Part shown: in pieces, positions 30,889 through 33,015 of the stretch | Position numbering within the stretch: position 1 is the first letter of the stretch | How the letters are laid out: each line of letters starts with the position of its first letter | Assembly: GCA_024102915.1 (NCBI GenBank) | Contig: JAGFJG010000093.1 | Coordinates: 1-33,015, forward strand | From: Caldilineales bacterium | GTDB lineage: Bacteria > Chloroflexota > Anaerolineae > J102 | Direction: 5' to 3' | DNA: 33,015 nt | Made by a program: the position numbers and the translations under genes | Notes under the pieces: model-generated | What the model was told of the DNA's origin: nothing | Seen by the model: only the letters and a program-made list of their open reading frames with translations | Databases searched by the model: none

Positions 30889-33015
30889 TTAACTCCCCAA
30901 CTTCCGAACATTAACGGGTGTGCGGGGACCATAGGTATCGAAGAGCGTTCCCACGGCTGCACCGTTCATGGAGAAGGGCACGAATACGGAACCCGATTTC
31001 ACCGCCTCGGCAAGATGCGCAGCGATCTTGATCGCTCCCACGGCGGAACGGATCTCTACGACATCGCCCTCGGCCACGCCCAACCGTCCGGCATCCTGCG
31101 GGTGCAGCCAGGCGGCCTTATTACCCAGGTATTGCATCTGCGGCGTGGCTGAAAGCACGACGCCATCGTCCCAGAGCAGAGAACTCACGATCAGACGCAT
31201 AGGATATGTGGCGCTGACCGGCAAATTGGGCGCGCCAGCGTGGGGTTCCAGCCGTCGCTCGACAGGAAGGCCGTCCCAGGGCCATTGCTGTCCTTCCGCA
31301 CCCAAACTCTCGTAACTCATCCCGGCGTATAGGGGCACAGCCTGCGTGATCTCGGCGAATACGGCTTCCGCCGAACCCGTCGCCCACGCCGCGGCGGAAT
31401 CGGGGGCGTATCGCCGGGCCAGGTGCATCAGGATTGCCCAATCGGCCACCGCCTTGCCCACCGGCTTCACGGCCTGAGGAGCACGCTGCACGCGGCGCTC
31501 GGTGTTGGTGAATGTGCCATCCGTCTCCACATAGGAAGCGGCGGGCAAAACCACATCGGCCAGCATGGCGGTCGGGGTGAGGAACAGGTCCTGTACGACC
31601 AGGAAATCCAGGGATTTCAGCGCTTCGGCGTCGGCTGGGCGCTCGCCTGCCGGATCGCCTCCCATGATGTACATGGCTTTGATGCGGCCACGGGCCGAAG
31701 CCAGCATCCCGGAATAGCCCAGACCGGGCTGCGTCGGCAAACTGGTCTGCCAGAGTTCTTCCAGGCTGGCACGGGCTTTGGCGCTGGCGAGGGGACGCCG
31801 TCCGGGAAGCAGTTCGGGCAACATGCCCATATCCCCTGCGCCCTGGCCGTTGGCCTGGCTGCGGAGGCATCCCAAACGTTCACCATGCCCGGCCGCCACC
31901 ACCCAGTTCGTCAAGGCTGTGACGATATCCGAGCCGCCATGCCCCCAGGCGTAGTCGGCCCCGCAGACAATGAAAGGCTTCGTGGCCTGGATCAGCAAAG
32001 CGGCTGCTTCGGCCAGGGCATTGATGGAAAGGCCGCTGGCTTCGGCGGCTGCGTCAGTGTCGGGCAGCCATTCGGGAACAGGCTTGTCCTGAACGGCCAG
32101 CGTGGCGCGGGTCAGCGCATCGAAAACGTGGACTTCCGCGCCGATGTCCGGGTTGAGGAAAACGCCGGGGAATCGGGTCAGTTCGATAGCGCGAGCATTG
32201 ACGATGATCACAGGTGTCCCGCGCCGGATCGCCGATCTTTTCAATTCATTGGCGAGAACCGGCATTTCTTCGGTTGGATCGCAGCCCAGCAGCACGATCA
32301 GGTCGGTATCTTTGACATCCTTCAATGCCGGGATGCCGCGCGGGTCAGCAGTCACCGCCGAACCTTCTCGATAGTCCAGGTTATTGGTTCCCACCAGCGC
32401 CCGCATGAACTTGCCCAGGAGGTAATTGGCCTCGTTTGAGAGCTTGGCGGAGCCGATGGCCCCGACTGCGGCGGCGCCATGCGTTTTCACCGTTTTCTGC
32501 AGACCACGGACGACGCGGCCAAGCGCTTCATCCCAACTCACGGGTTGCAGTTTGCCGTCCACTCGCGCCAGGGGCTGTTGCAACCGCTCGGGACTGGTGG
32601 CAAAACCGGTGGCAAAACGGCCTTTGTCGCAGATCCATTCGTCATTGACCGCCAGATTCTCGCGGGCGACGTGACGACGCACGATGTTGTCGCGGCTGTC
32701 GACGCGCAGGTTGCACCCCTGGCCGCATTGCGTGCAAATGGAATCGGTTCGCCTCATCTCCCAAGGGCGATAGCTAAATCGCGCCAATCGGTTGGTCAGC
32801 GCCCCCACCGGACACAGATCGATAATCGAGCCACTGGTGTAGGCATTCAGTTCGCCGTCCGGGAATTTGTCGATCACTGTCTCGCCGCCGCGGTGGAACA
32901 GGCCCAATTGCGGCTTGTCCTCCCACTCTTGCAGATAGCGGATACAGCGCCAACAGACGATGCAGCGCTCCTGGTCGAGCAGGATCAGATCGCTGAGCGG
33001 ATAATTCTTGGCTTT
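30889..33015 (-). CDS. nuoG: NuoG, complex I iron-sulphur/molybdopterin-like subunit (N-terminus outside window)
   Basis: The gene runs off the right edge in frame; 708 C-terminal residues are visible. They begin inside the N-terminal ferredoxin region with RCIVCWRCIRYLQE (visible Cys 18, 21, 24) and CPVGAL (Cys 68), the N5-type 4Fe-4S ligands. Then CTQCGQGC plus WICDKGRF (Cys 94, 97, 101, 129; spacing C-x2-C-x3-C-x27-C) provide the extra N7-type cluster found in E. coli and Thermus NuoG but not in mitochondria. The rest is a molybdopterin-oxidoreductase-like domain (YIMGGDPAGERPA, LPAASYVETDGTFTNTERR) and a C-terminal beta-barrel (GDVVEIRSAVG). The domain is structural in complex I; no molybdenum chemistry is implied. 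An apparent start at 32907 is an internal Leu codon. Confidence 0.95.
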   Translation of the reverse strand, partial: KAKNYPLSDLILLDQERCIVCWRCIRYLQEWEDKPQLGLFHRGGETVIDKFPDGELNAYTSGSIIDLCPVGALTNRLARFSYRPWEMRRTDSICTQCGQGCNLRVDSRDNIVRRHVARENLAVNDEWICDKGRFATGFATSPERLQQPLARVDGKLQPVSWDEALGRVVRGLQKTVKTHGAAAVGAIGSAKLSNEANYLLGKFMRALVGTNNLDYREGSAVTADPRGIPALKDVKDTDLIVLLGCDPTEEMPVLANELKRSAIRRGTPVIIVNARAIELTRFPGVFLNPDIGAEVHVFDALTRATLAVQDKPVPEWLPDTDAAAEASGLSINALAEAAALLIQATKPFIVCGADYAWGHGGSDIVTALTNWVVAAGHGERLGCLRSQANGQGAGDMGMLPELLPGRRPLASAKARASLEELWQTSLPTQPGLGYSGMLASARGRIKAMYIMGGDPAGERPADAEALKSLDFLVVQDLFLTPTAMLADVVLPAASYVETDGTFTNTERRVQRAPQAVKPVGKAVADWAILMHLARRYAPDSAAAWATGSAEAVFAEITQAVPLYAGMSYESLGAEGQQWPWDGLPVERRLEPHAGAPNLPVSATYPMRLIVSSLLWDDGVVLSATPQMQYLGNKAAWLHPQDAGRLGVAEGDVVEIRSAVGAIKIAAHLAEAVKSGSVFVPFSMNGAAVGTLFDTYGPRTPVNVRKLGS

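Noticed and set aside
30889..33015. A molybdenum oxidoreductase (formate dehydrogenase-like) instead of NuoG
   Set aside because: The N5-type cysteines, fusion to the ferredoxin region and position directly before nuoH identify complex I subunit G.

Overview
The window reads as ordinary bacterial chromosome of moderately high GC, most likely from a member of the Chloroflexota (Anaerolineae/Caldilineae-like). This is inferred from several traits. The secreted proteins have Thr/Pro-rich (TPTP-type) linkers, one of them followed by a short R-LWLPAMLR-type segment. The ribonucleotide reductase is a class II (cobalamin) enzyme paired with NrdR. The division and cell-wall cluster has the order mraY-murD-ftsW-murG-(two CvpA-like genes)-murC-murB-ddl-ftsQ-ftsA-ftsZ. 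Intergenic spacers carry degenerate 7-bp tandem arrays. No rRNA, tRNA, CRISPR array, insertion sequence or prophage gene was seen.

Region 1 (1-12648, + strand) is a dcw cluster. It starts inside mraY and runs through the lipid I/II and nucleotide-precursor enzymes (MraY, MurD, MurG, MurC, MurB, Ddl), the septal polymerase FtsW, and the divisome proteins FtsQ, FtsA and FtsZ. Junctions are tight (ATGA or TAATG at four of them) and ftsW overlaps murG by 131 nt out of frame. Two small membrane proteins resembling CvpA sit between murG and murC. The run is broken only before ftsZ, by a 410-nt spacer with palindromes, heptamer repeats, a candidate promoter and a strong ribosome binding site.

Region 2 (12649-16366, + strand) is a deoxynucleotide module: nrdR and a class II ribonucleotide reductase gene. 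A TATAAT element is followed by two NrdR-box-like palindromes whose centres are 31 bp apart. A short Arg-rich ORF ends in an ATGA overlap with nrdR. A hairpin terminator lies downstream of the reductase.

Region 3 (16367-23342, + strand) is an accessory block concerned with the cell surface. It encodes a 1469-residue exported Asp-box (BNR/VPS10-like) propeller protein with a duplicated C-terminal module, a signal-peptide protein with one membrane helix and a C-terminal zinc ribbon, and an ECF sigma factor followed by a probable anti-sigma factor whose outer tail is almost pure Pro/Thr/Ser. Perfect or near-perfect hairpin terminators delimit the block.

Region 4 (23367-33015, - strand) is the distal half of a complex I operon, nuoG(partial)-H-I-J-K-L-M-N, convergent with region 3. 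It holds all the membrane subunits visible in this half plus the ferredoxin-like NuoI and most of NuoG. The spacers around nuoI carry heptamer arrays and one long hairpin.
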